A stretch of 64,000 nucleotides of DNA. Origin: Burkholderiales bacterium C2 (GTDB lineage Bacteria; Pseudomonadota; Gammaproteobacteria; Burkholderiales; Burkholderiaceae_C). The notes under the pieces were generated by a model that saw nothing but the letters and a program-made list of their open reading frames with translations, did no database searches and had not been told where the DNA came from. A program made the translations under genes and the position numbers. The stretch lies in contig SCOI01000006.1 of assembly GCA_005503085.1 (NCBI GenBank), positions 186,001 through 250,000 of the forward strand. Reading direction: 5' to 3'. Of this stretch, positions 45,430-54,344 are shown piece after piece; the stretch's first letter is position 1; each line of letters starts with the position of its first letter.

Positions 45430-46059
45430 ATGAGCATGGTGTCCGAGACCTCTCGCGCATCCGCCGCCGGCTCCAACGAGCTGGCCTGGCCGGATGACGC
45501 CATCGAGATCGGGCGCGTGCTCGACGCCTGGGGTGTCAAAGGCTGGATCAAGGTCCTGGCCTATTCCAACGACCCCCAGGCCCTGTTTTCCTCTCGGCGC
45601 TGGTTTCTGAAACCGAGCGAAGAGAACAACAAGCCGGCTGCAGCGGTGGCCGCCAAGGCCCGCGCCCTGCCGCCGGTCTTGAAGGTGCTGTCCGTGCGCG
45701 AGCATGGCGACGGCATCGTCGCCAATGTCCAGGATGTCAGCGATCGCAGCGGCGCTGAAGCGCTGCGCGGTGCGCGCATCTTTGTCTCGCGCTCGACCTT
45801 TCCGAAGGTCGATACGGATGAGTACTACTGGGTCGATCTGATCGGCCTGACGGTCGTCAATCGCGCTGGCGAGACCCTGGGTGTGGTGGCTGATCTGATC
45901 GACGCCGGCCCGCACAGCGTGCTGCGCATCACGCCGCCTGGCCTGACCCCGCCGATCAAGCCCGACCAGGAGCGTCTGGTGCCTTTTGTCTCGGCCTTTG
46001 TCGATGACGTGAATCTGGACCAGCGCCGTATCACGGTCGACTGGGGCCTGGATTACTGA
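45430..46059 (+). CDS. rimM: 16S rRNA maturation factor RimM
   Basis: The 209-residue protein has the RimM N-terminal barrel (IEIGRVLDAWGVKGWIKVLAYS) and the PRC-barrel (YYWVDLIGLTVVNRAGETLGVVADLIDAGPHSVL; PFVSAFVDDVNLDQRRITVDWGLDY). It aids maturation of the 30S head and binds S19. It carries an insert of about 15 residues (NNKPAAAVAAKARALP) between the two barrels. Confidence 0.96.
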   Translation: MSMVSETSRASAAGSNELAWPDDAIEIGRVLDAWGVKGWIKVLAYSNDPQALFSSRRWFLKPSEENNKPAAAVAAKARALPPVLKVLSVREHGDGIVANVQDVSDRSGAEALRGARIFVSRSTFPKVDTDEYYWVDLIGLTVVNRAGETLGVVADLIDAGPHSVLRITPPGLTPPIKPDQERLVPFVSAFVDDVNLDQRRITVDWGLDY

Positions 46060-46086
46060 GCTCCGCAAGCCCTGCGGCGGCGCGCG

Positions 46087-46866
46087 ATGCGCTTTGACCT
46101 GATCACCCTGTTTCCCGAGCTGTTCGGGCCGCATCTGAGCAGCGGCGTGACGCGCCGCGCCTTCGAAAGCGGGCAGGTCGATGTCCGGCTCTGGCAGCTG
46201 CGCGATTTCGCCGACGACAACTATCGCCGCGTCGATGACCGTCCCTATGGTGGTGGTCCGGGCATGGTGATGCTGGTCGAGCCGCTGGAGCGCGCGCTGG
46301 CGGCGGTCAAGGCGCAACGTCGGGCGCAGGGGGGTGAGGCGGCGCCGGCGGTGATCCACTTCAGCCCGACCGGTCGACGCATCGACCAAGCCCTGATGCA
46401 GGAGTTGGCCCAAGGGCAGGGCGGTGTCTTGCTGTGCGGCCGCTATGAAGGCATCGATCAACGCTTCCTGGACCGTCATGTGACGCTGGAGCTGAGCCTG
46501 GGCGACTTCGTGTTGTCCGGCGGCGAGTTGCCCGCGCTGGCCTTGCTGGACGGCATTGCCCGTCTGCAGGACGGAGTGCTCAACGACGCAGCCTCGCACC
46601 AGCAGGACAGTTTTTCCGACGGTCTGCTGGACTGTCCCCACTACAGCCGGCCCGAGGTCCTGCGCGGGCTGGAGGGGCAGGTCGAGGATCTGCCGGTGCC
46701 GGCGGTGCTGATGTCGGGTCATCATGCGCAGATCAAGCGCTGGCGGCGCGAGCGCTCGCTGGCAATCACCCAGCAACGGCGCCCGGATCTGATCGTCGCG
46801 GCGCGCGCCGCCGGGCGCCTGAGCCGCAGCGACGAGGCTTTTCTGAAGCTTCTGGCAAGCGCCTAG
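46087..46866 (+). CDS. trmD: tRNA (guanine-N1-)-methyltransferase
   Basis: The 259-residue SPOUT enzyme methylates G37 of tRNAs. [41 protein letters not shown] (knot loop) and [23 protein letters not shown] are diagnostic. It lies between rimM and rplS in the usual order. Confidence 0.98.
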   Translation: MRFDLITLFPELFGPHLSSGVTRRAFESGQVDVRLWQLRDFADDNYRRVDDRPYGGGPGMVMLVEPLERALAAVKAQRRAQGGEAAPAVIHFSPTGRRIDQALMQELAQGQGGVLLCGRYEGIDQRFLDRHVTLELSLGDFVLSGGELPALALLDGIARLQDGVLNDAASHQQDSFSDGLLDCPHYSRPEVLRGLEGQVEDLPVPAVLMSGHHAQIKRWRRERSLAITQQRRPDLIVAARAAGRLSRSDEAFLKLLASA

Positions 46867-47008
46867 CTGCGAACTATCCGAAAACGGTTATACTCGTAGG
46901 CTTTTCGATCCTCTGATGGGCGATTCACCGGCCACTCGGTCTGTGCGGCGCGAACACCATGTTGGTGATTTGACGACCTTGGCGCCATCATGATCACAGG
47001 AGAAATCA

Positions 47009-47362
47009 ATGGACTTGATCCAAACCCTTGAGCAAGAAGAAATTGCTCGTCTGAACAAGACCATCCCCGCGTTCGCCCCCGGCGATACGGTGATCGTCAG
47101 CGTGAACGTCGTTGAAGGCACGCGCAAGCGCGTGCAGGCTTACGAAGGCGTCGTGATTGCCAAGCGCAACCGCGGCCTGAACAGCAGCTTCATCGTGCGC
47201 AAGATCTCCAGCGGCGAGGGCGTTGAGCGTACCTTCCAGCTGTACAGCCCGCTGATCGCGTCGATCGAAGTCAAGCGTCGTGGCGATGTGCGCCGCGCCA
47301 AGCTGTACTACCTGCGCCAGCGCTCGGGCAAGTCGGCTCGTATCAAGGAGAAGCTGGCTTAA
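47009..47362 (+). CDS. rplS: 50S ribosomal protein L19
   Basis: The 117-residue protein ([83 protein letters not shown]) is L19 of the subunit interface. A 142-base gap before it contains TATACT (46889-46894) inside a weak stem CGAAAA/TTTTCG, so rplS may have an extra promoter or a processed leader. Confidence 0.98.
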   Translation: MDLIQTLEQEEIARLNKTIPAFAPGDTVIVSVNVVEGTRKRVQAYEGVVIAKRNRGLNSSFIVRKISSGEGVERTFQLYSPLIASIEVKRRGDVRRAKLYYLRQRSGKSARIKEKLA

Positions 47363-47380
47363 TTGCCTGGCTCCTGCAGC

Positions 47381-47402
47381 AAAGCCGCCTCCGGGCGGCT
47401 TT
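47381..47402 (+). terminator. Terminator of the rpsP-rplS operon
   Basis: AAAGCCGCC-TCCG-GGCGGCTTT forms a 9-base-pair stem 18 bases after the rplS stop. The following T-run is short. The next gene starts 26 bases downstream. Confidence 0.75.
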
Positions 47403-47427
47403 GTCATTTGCGCTCTATGCTTTCACG

Positions 47428-48123
47428 ATGTCCCGCCCGCCCATCCTGAATCCCCAGTTGGTACCCGTGACGGGCGTCGACGCCCATTTGCCGGCGGTCG
47501 ATGCTTCGGCGCTGACCCCACAAGCGCTGCGCCAGCGCTTTGCGATGCCGCCGACCTGGCAAGCCGAGCTGCCCGGCGATGGCGGCATTTTTGCGTCGCG
47601 CACGCCGGCCTCGGCGGCGGTGCTGCTGCCGCTGGTGATGCACGATCAGGGGCTGACGCTGCTGCTGACCCGCCGCACCGCCCATCTGCGCGAGCACGCC
47701 GGTCAGATCAGCTTCCCCGGCGGCCGGGTCGAGCCCGAGGACGGCAGTGCGGTGGCCACCGCCTTGCGCGAGACCGAGGAGGAGATCGGCCTGGCGCGCG
47801 AGCACATCGAGATCATCGGTGAGCTGCCGATCTACACGACGGTGACGGCCTTCCAGGTCACGCCGGTGGTCGCGCTGGTGCGGCCCGGCTTCGAACTCAC
47901 GCTCGACGCGTTCGAGGTGGCCGAGGCCTTCGAGGTGCCGCTGCAGTTTCTGATGACGCCGGCCCATCATCAGCGCCATCTCTTCAGCTTCGAGGGCGGG
48001 CAGCGCCAGTTCCTGTCCATGCCCTGGCGCGGCCCCGACAGCACAGGCCAGACGCACGACTATTTCATCTGGGGCGCCACAGCGGCGATGTTGCGCAATC
48101 TCTATCGCTTGCTGATCGCCTGA
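47428..48123 (+). CDS. Nudix CoA pyrophosphatase
   Basis: The 231-residue hydrolase has the Nudix box GGRVEPEDGSAVATALRETEEEIGL preceded by LREHAGQISFPG, the arrangement of the CoA/acyl-CoA-cleaving NudL/YeaB group (PROSITE UPF0035 type). It would split CoA into 4'-phosphopantetheine and 3',5'-ADP. The start at 47428 opens after the rplS terminator. Confidence 0.88.
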   Translation: MSRPPILNPQLVPVTGVDAHLPAVDASALTPQALRQRFAMPPTWQAELPGDGGIFASRTPASAAVLLPLVMHDQGLTLLLTRRTAHLREHAGQISFPGGRVEPEDGSAVATALRETEEEIGLAREHIEIIGELPIYTTVTAFQVTPVVALVRPGFELTLDAFEVAEAFEVPLQFLMTPAHHQRHLFSFEGGQRQFLSMPWRGPDSTGQTHDYFIWGATAAMLRNLYRLLIA

Positions 48124-48165
48124 TCCGGGCTTGAGGCGCACCATCCGCCGCTATCATCCCGGGCC

Positions 48166-49155
48166 ATGAACTTCTTTGCGGTCTTGTTCGCGCTGATCTG
48201 CGAACAGCTCAAGCCCTTGCCCCATGGCAACCGGGTCCATCACACCATCATTGCCTGGGTCCGCTGGACCGGTCGCAACTTCGACGCGGGACGCGAACAC
48301 CACGCCGGCGTGGTCTGGGCCATCACCGTGCTCGGTCCGGCCGTGCTCACCGCGCTGATCTATATCGCGCTGAGCCACTTCAGCGTGCTGCTGGCGCTGG
48401 CCTTCAACGTGCTGATGCTCTACCTGACCCTGGGCTTCCGGCAGTTCAGCCATTACTTCACTGACATCCGCGATGCGCTGGAGCGTGGCGACGAGCTGGA
48501 GGCGCGCCGCCTGCTGGCCGAATGGCGCCATCTGGACGCCAGCGAGCTGCCGCGCACCGAGCTGCTGCGCCATGCGATCGAGCACTCGCTGCTGGCCGCG
48601 CATCGCCATGTGTTCGGCGTGTTCTTCTGGTTCGTCGTGCTGTCGACGGTGGCGCTGGGGCCGGCCGGCGCGGTGCTCTACCGCATGGCCGAGTTCGCCA
48701 GCCGCTACTGGGCCTTCAAGAGCCGTACCCTGGATGCGCCGACCAATGAGCGGCTGATGCAGCTGTCGCGCCAGCTGTTCGGCTGGGTCGACTACCTGCC
48801 GGCGCGCCTGACCGCCACCGGCTTTGCCATCGTCGGCAATTTCGAGGAGGCGGTGAACGGCTGGCGTCGCGATGCCAAGCTCTGGCTGCATCCCAACGAG
48901 GGCATCATCCTGGCCTCGGCCGCCGGCGCTCTGGGCGTGCAGCTGGGCGGCTCGGCCGCGCCGGGCATCACGCCCGACCGCAGCAAGACCTTCGAGGCCG
49001 GCAGCGATGCCGAGGCCACGCGCGCCGATGGCTCGACGCCCGGCCAGCTGCCGCAGCTGGGCCATCTGCAAAGCGTGGTCGGCCTGGTCTGGCGCTCGGT
49101 CGTGCTATGGATGCTGCTGCTGGCCCTGCTGACGCTGGCCAATCTGGTCGGCTGA
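48166..49155 (+). CDS. CobD/CbiB-family membrane protein
   Basis: The 329-residue protein has three or four membrane segments, including near residues 55-80 and at the C-terminus, and the CobD/CbiB-like blocks LTLGFRQFSHYFTDIRDALERGD, ARRLLAEW and GWVDYLPARLTATGFAIVGNFEEAVNGWR. True CbiB makes adenosylcobinamide phosphate. No cobalamin genes surround this one, and the betaproteobacterial branch of this type has no proven role, so function is open. An AmpE-like signalling role has been suggested for relatives. Confidence 0.8.
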   Translation: MNFFAVLFALICEQLKPLPHGNRVHHTIIAWVRWTGRNFDAGREHHAGVVWAITVLGPAVLTALIYIALSHFSVLLALAFNVLMLYLTLGFRQFSHYFTDIRDALERGDELEARRLLAEWRHLDASELPRTELLRHAIEHSLLAAHRHVFGVFFWFVVLSTVALGPAGAVLYRMAEFASRYWAFKSRTLDAPTNERLMQLSRQLFGWVDYLPARLTATGFAIVGNFEEAVNGWRRDAKLWLHPNEGIILASAAGALGVQLGGSAAPGITPDRSKTFEAGSDAEATRADGSTPGQLPQLGHLQSVVGLVWRSVVLWMLLLALLTLANLVG

Positions 49156-49263
49156 TCGGTCGATCAGAAGAGGCGGCAAAAGAAAACCGCCTCGTCCCGA
49201 GGCCATCTTCGGCCAGGGTCGCGAGGCGGCGCCCGAATTGCTTCGGGTCGGTGCGGGTCTGTA

Positions 49264-50151
49264 TCAGGCCATCGCTTGAATGCCGGCGATCGCCCATTCA
49301 CGGCTCTCGTCCAGCGGGCGCACCAGATGCCAGACCTCATCGAAGGGCTGGGCGGCGGCCTCGCTCTGCTCGCGAATCAGGCCCGAGAAACGCATGCTGA
49401 CGATCTGCTCGCCGCGCTCCTCGACCCGCTCGACCACCTGGGCCTGCAGCTCCAGCACATCGGTGCGCTGCGTACCCTTGCGGTCCAGCAGCTCCTGCTG
49501 GATCGAGGCATACATCTCGGGCGTCGTGAAGCGGCGCAGATCGTTCTGGTCGCCGGCGTCATTGGCCGCCTGCATGCGGATGAAGACGCGCTTGGCGATC
49601 TGCTCGAAGCCGCTGGTGTCGAAATCCGAAACCGGCGCAGCGGCAACTGGTGCCGAGCTGCCAGCAGGCATCGCCATCGGAGCGGGCATCACCGGCGCCG
49701 GGGCCTGGCCAAAGGGGGCGCCGGCGCCGGCGAACTGCAGGCCTTGCGGCGCAGCCTTCTTGGCAGCCATGCGGCGCATCACGAAGCCGATCACCACCAT
49801 CACCACCAGACCCAGCAGCACCATGGTCATGATATTGGCCAGGGCCTCGCCGAAGCCAAAATGGCTGGCCAACGCGGCCAGACCCAGGCCGGCGGCCAGA
49901 CCGGCCACCGGGCCCATCCACGAGCGCTTGGGCGCGGCGGCGGCGGCGCCGGCTGTCGGGGCGGCGGCTTGCTGCGGCGCCGCATTCTGTTGCTGGGCTG
50001 GCGCGTTTTGCGGCGGCGTCGCCGGCTTGGCCGGCTGGGTCGGCACGCTGCGCTTCATGCCACCACCACCCAGGCGCTTGGCCTGCACGTCGGCGGCCAC
50101 CAGGCTGAGGCTCAGTGCGGCGATAACGGTGCACAAGGCAAGTGATTTCAC
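49264..50151 (-). CDS. Tim44-like domain membrane protein
   Basis: The 295-residue protein has a signal peptide or anchor, a Pro/Ala/Gln-rich linker (about residues 35-75), a hydrophobic segment pair (about 80-125) and a C-terminal Tim44-like domain (about 180-295; FEQIAKRVFIRMQAANDAGDQNDLRRFTTPEMYASI). The GTG start at 50151 is supported by AGGAGA six bases upstream. Bacterial members are of unknown role, perhaps in envelope lipid or protein handling. Confidence 0.82.
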   Translation of the reverse strand: MKSLALCTVIAALSLSLVAADVQAKRLGGGGMKRSVPTQPAKPATPPQNAPAQQQNAAPQQAAAPTAGAAAAAPKRSWMGPVAGLAAGLGLAALASHFGFGEALANIMTMVLLGLVVMVVIGFVMRRMAAKKAAPQGLQFAGAGAPFGQAPAPVMPAPMAMPAGSSAPVAAAPVSDFDTSGFEQIAKRVFIRMQAANDAGDQNDLRRFTTPEMYASIQQELLDRKGTQRTDVLELQAQVVERVEERGEQIVSMRFSGLIREQSEAAAQPFDEVWHLVRPLDESREWAIAGIQAMA

Positions 50152-50227
50152 GCAATATCTCCTGTAGAAACGGTTTGTAGCTGGGGGCTTGGTGCGTTGT
50201 TTCAAGTCCGGCCCCCGGAAGCAGGGG

Positions 50228-50254
50228 TCCAGTATGCCTTGCGGCGGCCGATAA
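50228..50254 (+). promoter_or_regulatory. Probable FliA (sigma-28) promoter
   Basis: TCCAGTAT, 11 bases, then GCCGATAA matches the flagellar consensus TAAAGTTT-N11-GCCGATAA, with a perfect -10 element at 50247-50254 and 5 of 8 bases in the -35. It precedes the chemotaxis receptor gene, which is the expected kind of target. Confidence 0.7.
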
Positions 50255-50326
50255 TCATCACAGGGATGGCCGCTGGGCGCGACAGCAAAACCAAACTACG
50301 CGCGCCCGGTCCAGAAGGTCCACGCC

Positions 50327-51859
50327 ATGAATGCGATCAGCATACGCGCCCGGCTCGCTGCCCTGGTGGCTCTGATGCTTTTCTTGCTGGCGGCTTCGGT
50401 GGGCAACAGCCTGCTGCGCCTGCATGAGGCCAACCAGCGGCTTGGTGCCACCTACCATGACCGGGTGGTGCCGCTGAAGCAGCTCAAGCTGGTGGCCGAT
50501 GCCTATGCGGTGGGCTATGTGGACGCGGCCCACAAGATGCGCGATGGCGGGCTGTCCCCGCCGGCCACCGTCAAGACCATCGAGGACAACCACCAGATCA
50601 TCGTCAAGAACTGGAAGGCCTATACCGCGACCCGGCTGACGGCCGAGGAGGCCGAGCTGGTGCGCAAGGCCGAGGCCAGCATGAAGCTGGCCGATGTGGC
50701 CGGCCAGCGTCTGCTGGCTCTGGCTCGGGCGGGCGACAAGCCCGGCATGGCGGCCTATGCGGCGGATCAGATGTATCCGGCCATCGATCCGGTGGCCGAG
50801 ATCCTGCTGGCACTGACCGAGCTGCAGCTCAAGGTGGCGGAGTCCGACTACGAGGCCAGCCAGCAGGCCTTCAACACGATGATCTGGCGCAGCCTGCTGA
50901 TCTTTGCGCTGGTGCTGAGCGCCGCCGCCTGGGGCGCCTGGCTGATCGTGCGCTCGATCACCCGGCCGCTGTCGGCCGCAGTGCAGATCGCCAGCGCCGT
51001 GGCCGGCGGTGACCTGCGCACCCAGATCGAGGTCGAAGGCAAGGATGAGACCGCCCAGCTGATGAGCGCGCTGAAGACCATGAATACCAGCCTGCTGGCC
51101 ATGGTCTCCCAGGTGCGCGACTGCGCCGAATCGATCACCAGCGGTTCGTCCGAGATCGCCCGTGGCAGCATGGACCTGAGCCAGCGCACCGAAGAGCAGG
51201 CCAGCAGCCTGGAGGAGACGGCGGCCTCGATGGAGCAGCTGACCTCGACCGTCAAGCAGAACTCCAGCACCGCCGCCGAAGCCAGCCGGCTGGCCGACAG
51301 TGCCTCGGCCGTGGCTCAGCGCGGCGGCGCGGCGGTGCAGGGCGTGGTGCAGACCATGGAGGGCATCAGCGAGCAGTCGCGCAAGATCGGCGACATCATC
51401 GGGGTGATCGACGGCATCGCCTTTCAGACCAATATCCTGGCGCTGAATGCCGCCGTCGAGGCGGCGCGGGCCGGCGAGCAGGGCCGCGGCTTCGCGGTCG
51501 TGGCCGGCGAGGTGCGCACGCTGGCCGGCCGCTCGGCCGATGCGGCCAAGGAGATCAAGCAGCTGATCTCGGCCAGCGCCGCGCGCGTCGAGGCCGGCTC
51601 GGCCCAAGTGCAGGACGCCGGCCGCACCATGACCGATCTGCTGGCCCAGGTGCAGAGCGTCACGACGCTGATCTCCGAGATCAGCATGGCCAGCAAGGAG
51701 CAGAGCCAGGGCATCGACCAGGTCAGCGATGCGGTGATGCAGATGGACCAGGTGACCCAGCAGAACGCCGCCCTGGTCGAGGAATCGGCCGCCGCTGCCG
51801 AGAGCCTGCGGCTGCAGGCCGAGAGCCTGGGTCAGGCGGTCGCGGTGTTCAAGACCTGA
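50327..51859 (+). CDS. Methyl-accepting chemotaxis protein
   Basis: The 510-residue receptor has a first membrane segment at about residues 8-30, a periplasmic four-helix-bundle sensor to about 185, a second membrane segment (about 188-212), HAMP ([22 protein letters not shown]) and the signalling hairpin with [35 protein letters not shown] (about 363-398, read in two parts). The C-terminus lacks an NWETF-type CheR tether. Its ligand is unknown. A FliA-type promoter lies 70 bases upstream. Confidence 0.95.
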   Translation: MNAISIRARLAALVALMLFLLAASVGNSLLRLHEANQRLGATYHDRVVPLKQLKLVADAYAVGYVDAAHKMRDGGLSPPATVKTIEDNHQIIVKNWKAYTATRLTAEEAELVRKAEASMKLADVAGQRLLALARAGDKPGMAAYAADQMYPAIDPVAEILLALTELQLKVAESDYEASQQAFNTMIWRSLLIFALVLSAAAWGAWLIVRSITRPLSAAVQIASAVAGGDLRTQIEVEGKDETAQLMSALKTMNTSLLAMVSQVRDCAESITSGSSEIARGSMDLSQRTEEQASSLEETAASMEQLTSTVKQNSSTAAEASRLADSASAVAQRGGAAVQGVVQTMEGISEQSRKIGDIIGVIDGIAFQTNILALNAAVEAARAGEQGRGFAVVAGEVRTLAGRSADAAKEIKQLISASAARVEAGSAQVQDAGRTMTDLLAQVQSVTTLISEISMASKEQSQGIDQVSDAVMQMDQVTQQNAALVEESAAAAESLRLQAESLGQAVAVFKT

Positions 51860-51882
51860 GCCGGCTCCGCCCAGGCTCGCGC

Positions 51883-52620
51883 TCAGGCATCCCGCACATC
51901 GGCCAGCACTGTCTCGCCGAAATCGGCGCGCGCCAGATAGCGCAGCACCTTGGCGGCGGCGGCCTCGGGGCTGTCGAGCTGGCCCTCGGCCTTGAAGGCA
52001 GCAAAGCGCGGTTGGTCGGGGAAGGCGGCGGGATCGCCGGCGCGCAGCTGGCCCTGCATCTCGGTGTCGATGATGCCCGGCGCCAAGGACACGATGCGGG
52101 CCCCGTGCTCGCGCCCGGCCTCGTCCAGCGCGATCGCGCGCGACAGATTGTCCATGCCGGCCTTGGCCGCACAGTAGGGCGCGCTGCCGGCCATGGCCCG
52201 CCGTCCCAGGCCGGAGGAGATGTTCAGTAGCCGCTTGTCCGCCGCCCAGTGCCGCGTGGCGCGCAAGAAGGCGCTGGACAGCAGCAGCGTGGCCTCCAGC
52301 CCGACCCGCAGCGCGCTCGACAGCTCGGCCAGCGGCACCGCATCGATCGGCCCGGGCGGCGTGATCACGCCGGCATTGTTGATCAGGGCGGCGTGGCTGA
52401 AGCGGGTCGGGTCCTGCACCGCCAGCCAGGCCTGCAGGCGCTCGGCCGCGTCCAGCGGCTCGGCCAGGTCCTGCTCCCATTGCTCCAGGCCGGGCCCGGC
52501 GGCCAGGCTGGCGCTGCGGCGGCGCGAGATGCCGATGACAAGATGCTCGGGCGAGAGCAGCTGGCGGGCGATGGCCTCGCCCATGCCGCGCGAGGCGCCG
52601 GTGATGATGTAGAGCTTCAT
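51883..52620 (-). CDS. Short-chain dehydrogenase, sepiapterin-reductase-like
   Basis: The 245-residue SDR has TGASRGMG (residues 7-14), NNAG (81-84), Ser135/136, Tyr149 and Lys153 (YCAAK). The C-terminal motif APGIIDTEMQGQLRA and general layout recall sepiapterin/benzil reductases. The substrate is unknown. It overlaps the methyltransferase gene upstream by 4 bases, so the two form a unit. Confidence 0.85.
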   Translation of the reverse strand: MKLYIITGASRGMGEAIARQLLSPEHLVIGISRRRSASLAAGPGLEQWEQDLAEPLDAAERLQAWLAVQDPTRFSHAALINNAGVITPPGPIDAVPLAELSSALRVGLEATLLLSSAFLRATRHWAADKRLLNISSGLGRRAMAGSAPYCAAKAGMDNLSRAIALDEAGREHGARIVSLAPGIIDTEMQGQLRAGDPAAFPDQPRFAAFKAEGQLDSPEAAAAKVLRYLARADFGETVLADVRDA

Positions 52621-53222
52621 GGCTGAGGGTTACGGTTGAAGATCAAAAGCAGATTGTTGGCTGGCAGCGAGCGGTACTCCCGCAGGCCCAGCCCGGCTTC
52701 GTCGGCCTGCTGCTGCACGGCCTCGAGATTGCGCAGGCCCCAGGCCGGATCGCGCGCGCACAGATCGGCATCGAAGGCGAGGTTGCTGGCCGCGGTGGCA
52801 AGACCCGGCACCACGAAGGGGCCGTAGATCAGTAGCAGTCCGTCCGGGCGCAGATGGCGGGCGGCGCCCTGCATCAGGGCCGCGCAGCAGGCGGGCCATG
52901 GCGATACATGCAGCATGTTCGCGCAGAAGATCGCATCCAGCGGGGGGAGCCCGGGCGGCAGCGGCCAGGGCTCTTGCAGGACATCGAGGGGCAGTGGTTC
53001 CGGGCCTTCGGGTCGCAACGCCCGGATCGAGCTCAGCGCCTCGGGTCTGGGATCGGAGGCTAGCCAGTGCCAGCGTGGCAAGGCGGCGGCGAAATGGGCC
53101 GCATGCTGGCCGCTGCCGCTGGCGATCTCCAGTGCGGTGCCGCTGGGCGGCAGCAGCGTCAGCAGGGCGTCGAGGATGGGCTGCTTGTTGCGGTCGGCGG
53201 CGGGGGAATGCAGGGCGCTCAT
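52617..53222 (-). CDS. DUF938-family SAM-dependent methyltransferase
   Basis: The 201-residue protein begins with the DUF938 opening AADRNKQPILDALL and the SAM motif ALEIASGSGQHAAHFAAALP, followed by WLASDPRPEAL. DAIFCANMLHVSPW and LLIYGPF match the family. It should be a small-molecule methyltransferase; substrate unknown. It sits between an SDR and a pseudouridine synthase gene on the same strand. Confidence 0.85.
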   Translation of the reverse strand: MSALHSPAADRNKQPILDALLTLLPPSGTALEIASGSGQHAAHFAAALPRWHWLASDPRPEALSSIRALRPEGPEPLPLDVLQEPWPLPPGLPPLDAIFCANMLHVSPWPACCAALMQGAARHLRPDGLLLIYGPFVVPGLATAASNLAFDADLCARDPAWGLRNLEAVQQQADEAGLGLREYRSLPANNLLLIFNRNPQP

Positions 53223-53228
53223 GGGGTA

Positions 53229-53828
53229 TCAGAACTCCGGTGGGCAATCGAGGCTGAGCGCGCGCTCGGGCAGCGCCAGATGGCAGGCATGCAGAAACAG
53301 TCTGGGGGCGACCGGGCCGCCGTAGAGGGTGTCACCGACGATGGCATGGCCCAGCGCCAGCATGTGCACGCGCAGCTGGTGCGAGCGGCCGGTGATGGGC
53401 TCGAGCTCGACCCGCGTCTGGCCGCCTTCGTGCGCGAGGCTGCGGTAGCGTGTCAGCGAGGGCTTGCCGGTCTGGGCATCGACCTGCTGGCGCGGCCGGT
53501 TCGGCCAGTCGGCGCTCAGCGGCAGGTCGATCTCGGCCCAGGCGCCGCCGGTGTCGAGCCGGCCCTGCAGCAGCGCGATATAGCGCTTGGCGACGCGGCG
53601 CTCGGCGAAGTCCAGGCTCAGCGCGCGCTGCATCGCCGCGCCTCGCGCGAACAGCAGCAGGCCCGAGGTCGCCATATCAAGCCGGTGCACGGTCAGCGCG
53701 TCGGGGAAGCTTTGCTGCAGCCGGTGGACCGCGCAGTCCTGCTTGTCCGCGCCGCGGCCGGGCACCGACAGCAGGCCGGCGGGCTTGTTGACGACGATCA
53801 GCCCCGCGTCGGCATGCAGCACCTGCAT
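53229..53828 (-). CDS. RluA-family pseudouridine synthase
   Basis: The 199-residue enzyme carries the catalytic motif VHRLDMATSGLLLFARG, VNKPAGLLSVPGRG near the start and GRSHQLRVHMLALGHAIVGD, all of RluA-type synthases acting on rRNA or tRNA. It is short and has no S4 domain, so it resembles RluA/TruC more than RluC/RluD. Its start codon shares one base with the stop of the phosphatase gene (TGATG). Confidence 0.9.
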   Translation of the reverse strand: MQVLHADAGLIVVNKPAGLLSVPGRGADKQDCAVHRLQQSFPDALTVHRLDMATSGLLLFARGAAMQRALSLDFAERRVAKRYIALLQGRLDTGGAWAEIDLPLSADWPNRPRQQVDAQTGKPSLTRYRSLAHEGGQTRVELEPITGRSHQLRVHMLALGHAIVGDTLYGGPVAPRLFLHACHLALPERALSLDCPPEF

Positions 53829-54304
53829 CAGAACTGCTCAATCCAACCCGATTGCAAGGCCGACTGCGGGTTGGAGCCGGCCGCGCGCACCGCCGCCAGC
53901 GCCTGCTCGGTCGTCAGGCCCAGCGCCTTCAGCACGCAGGCCGCCACCGTGCCGGTGCGGCCGATGCCGGCGGCGCAGTGCAGCAGCGCGCGGTCGCCGA
54001 GCACCAGGCTGTGCTGCAACAGCTCCACGCCCTTGGCGAAAGCGCTCGGGTCGGCGCCCAGGCCGAAATCGCGCATCGGCAGATGCTGCCAGCGAAACGG
54101 CAGCCGGCCCTCGGCAATCGCCTTGTGATAGGCCGGCGAGAGCTGTGCCACTTCTTCGAGCGGATTGAGACAAACCACCAGGCTGAGGCTGCGGGCGCGT
54201 GCCTCGTCGAGAAAGCTGCCGAAGGACTCCAGGCGGCCGGGCATCGACTGCAGCCAGAGCTGGCCGGCCACGCCGGCGGGGAGGGGGAGGGGTCGGAAAG
54301 CCAT
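53828..54304 (-). CDS. Dual-specificity-type protein tyrosine phosphatase
   Basis: The 158-residue protein has the CX5R signature HCAAGIGRTG (Cys110 to Arg116) and a general-acid Asp79 in MRDFGLG. It is a cytoplasmic DSP/PTP of the cyclin-dependent-kinase-inhibitor-3-like form. Its substrate is unknown. The start at 54304 follows GGAGA; Met at 54313 is in frame. It is coupled to the RluA-type gene after it. Confidence 0.82.
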   Translation of the reverse strand: MAFRPLPLPAGVAGQLWLQSMPGRLESFGSFLDEARARSLSLVVCLNPLEEVAQLSPAYHKAIAEGRLPFRWQHLPMRDFGLGADPSAFAKGVELLQHSLVLGDRALLHCAAGIGRTGTVAACVLKALGLTTEQALAAVRAAGSNPQSALQSGWIEQF

Positions 54305-54344
54305 GGCCGGCATTCTCCACCACGGCGCCAGGTCCGCGCCGCGA

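Noticed and set aside
50258-52480. A 740-codon minus-strand frame over the chemotaxis receptor gene
   Set aside because: It is the shadow of two real genes and changes between them without any domain.
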